Positions 63,053 to 64,000 of a stretch of 64,000 bases of DNA are shown here, piece by piece. Location of the stretch: the NCBI GenBank assembly GCA_016584305.1, contig JACEEZ010012712.1:72001-136000 (forward strand), given 5' to 3'. The notes below the pieces were generated by a model. It did not search any database. It was not told the DNA's origin and saw nothing but the letters and a program-made list of their open reading frames with translations. The position numbers and the translations under genes are program-made. Source of the DNA: Chionoecetes opilio (taxonomy: Eukaryota > Arthropoda > Malacostraca > Decapoda > Majidae). Position 1 is the first letter of the stretch. Each line of letters starts with the position of its first letter.

Positions 63053-63282
63053 TGTAATAGTTTTTAGCTGTGAATGATATGAAACTACGTACTTCCACAT
63101 TTTCACCTTATTTCATAGTGTGATTTATGTACTATAACACACACACACACATACACACCATTTCAAAGCCAAGCTGGATAATAATGGGGATGGGACAGTA
63201 TAAGCTCTTGTCTTGTCAATCTAATTAGACCTAGATAGATACAATTACATACAGTAGATAAGATGAATACACTGTTACCCTT

Positions 63283-63870
63283 GATTAGCGGAGAGAGCGG
63301 GGGCAGATAGATAGCGCAGCTGAGCGGGGAGAGCGGGGCAGGTTGCATCGAGGGGAGGTTGCATCATTGCCTCTAACTCGCATTAACTTTTTTTATTATT
63401 ATTATTGTTGTAGTCGTAGTAGTAGTAGTTTATAGTAGTAGTACAGGCAAATTCCCAACATCCGACCTCCAAACATCCGACTTGTCCAAACAACCGACTT
63501 TTTTCACCACCACATTGTGTCTTGTTTTGGCCATTTATTTTACTTCAATTTTTTTATAGTTTTCTAGAAAACATTAATTTGTGGCTTTATTTATGCATGA
63601 ATTTTAATTTGGCGTCTACCACTGGATCGGCCTTCAAGAGCTGCATCTTTAATGTTCTATACCATTTTGTCCTTACGTTTATGGTTACTGTGATATCCGA
63701 ACATCCGACTATTCCAATTATCCGACCTACCTTCGGTCCCCCCAAGGTCGGATAATTAATACTTAGCTGTAGTAGTAGTATTAAGACGATGTACGTGTGA
63801 TAACATGCGAGCTAGAGGCAATGATGCAACCTACCCTCGATGCAACCTGCCCCGCTCTCCCCGCTAATCC
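63283..63870. mobile_element. Foldback element split by MITE-3
   Basis: Arms GATTAGCGGAGAGAGCGGGG, GGTTGCATCGAGGGGAGGTT and GCATCATTGCCTCTA pair with their inverses at 63810-63870. The loop is a GTA repeat into which MITE-3 has inserted. Confidence 0.83.
63444..63769. mobile_element. MITE-3, copy 3
   Basis: CAGGCAAATTCCCAACATCC to TACTTAGCTG with TA on both sides (63442-63443, 63770-63771), in a GTA repeat. Confidence 0.88.
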
Positions 63871-64000
63871 GCTCCTATAGTAGGGAAAGCTATGCGAGAA
63901 GAAACACAAAACAATGAAAGGTCAGAGTATTCAGGAGTTTAAAGTTAAGATTGACCGGATGAGATATGGAGACAGGACCCTTTGAGGACCTGTATATAGT

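Noticed and set aside
63522..63755. A 77-codon frame (MFWPFILLQFFYSF...) as a membrane peptide gene
   Set aside because: It lies entirely in MITE-3. The other two copies do not keep the frame.

Overview
This window is animal nuclear DNA, most likely from a decapod crustacean (a crab or close relative). The evidence is spliced metazoan genes with GT-AG introns, very long (CA)n, (GA)n and (TTAGG)-like tracts, arthropod BTB and RTE-LINE families, and dense minisatellites and MITEs. No bacterial or viral gene is present. The decapod call is an inference from the repeat families and is not proved by a species-specific marker.

Four protein-coding genes can be read. (1) The last coding exon of pseudouridine-5'-phosphatase (PUDP/HDHD1) is at 555-746 (+). 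(2) A complete Nup133 gene lies on the minus strand. It has 20 coding exons from the ATG at 48559 down to the stop at 7782. All exon phases agree and the exons sum to 3477 nt, or 1158 residues plus stop, almost the length of human Nup133 (about 1156). (3) A complete two-exon BRK1/HSPC300 gene (75 aa) is at 36378-37684 (+), nested inside Nup133 intron 7 on the opposite strand. (4) The first three coding exons of a BTB-domain gene of the broad/tramtrack/lola type are at 58525-62680 (+); the gene runs off the right edge. PUDP and Nup133 are tail to tail. Nup133 and the BTB gene are head to head, about 10 kb apart.

The rest, well over 80 percent, is repeats. Minisatellites have units of 25 bp (2.2-5.3 kb), 72 bp (14.3-15.1), 52 bp (17.0), about 36 bp or more (19.0-21.7), 72 bp (26.3-27.0), 29 bp (29.7-32.3), 31 bp (38.2), 94 bp (40.8), 41 bp (43.5-44.3), 34 bp (46.9-47.6) and 31 bp (60.8-61.9). 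The mobile fraction includes RTE-type LINE fragments, many 5'-truncated tails of a second LINE all in one orientation, tRNA-derived SINEs with clear target duplications, and several MITE families (TTAA-target, TA-target Tc1/pogo-like, hAT-like, PIF/Harbinger-like). Several insertions are nested and can be put in order. The 49-57 kb intergenic region is packed with foldback elements, including a near-perfect palindrome of about 1.04 kb built from the 5' part of a Tc1-like transposon.

The most unusual observation is that tandem arrays in Nup133 introns are built from the exon-intron junctions themselves. The 3' ends of exons 15 and 6, with their splice donors, are repeated in tandem downstream of the real donor. 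The acceptor of exon 14 is also part of an array. Two donors, in Nup133 exon 11 and BTB exon 3, run directly into (GT)n tracts. Splice sites therefore appear to be seeds for repeat expansion here, leaving rows of decoy splice sites that the gene must tolerate.
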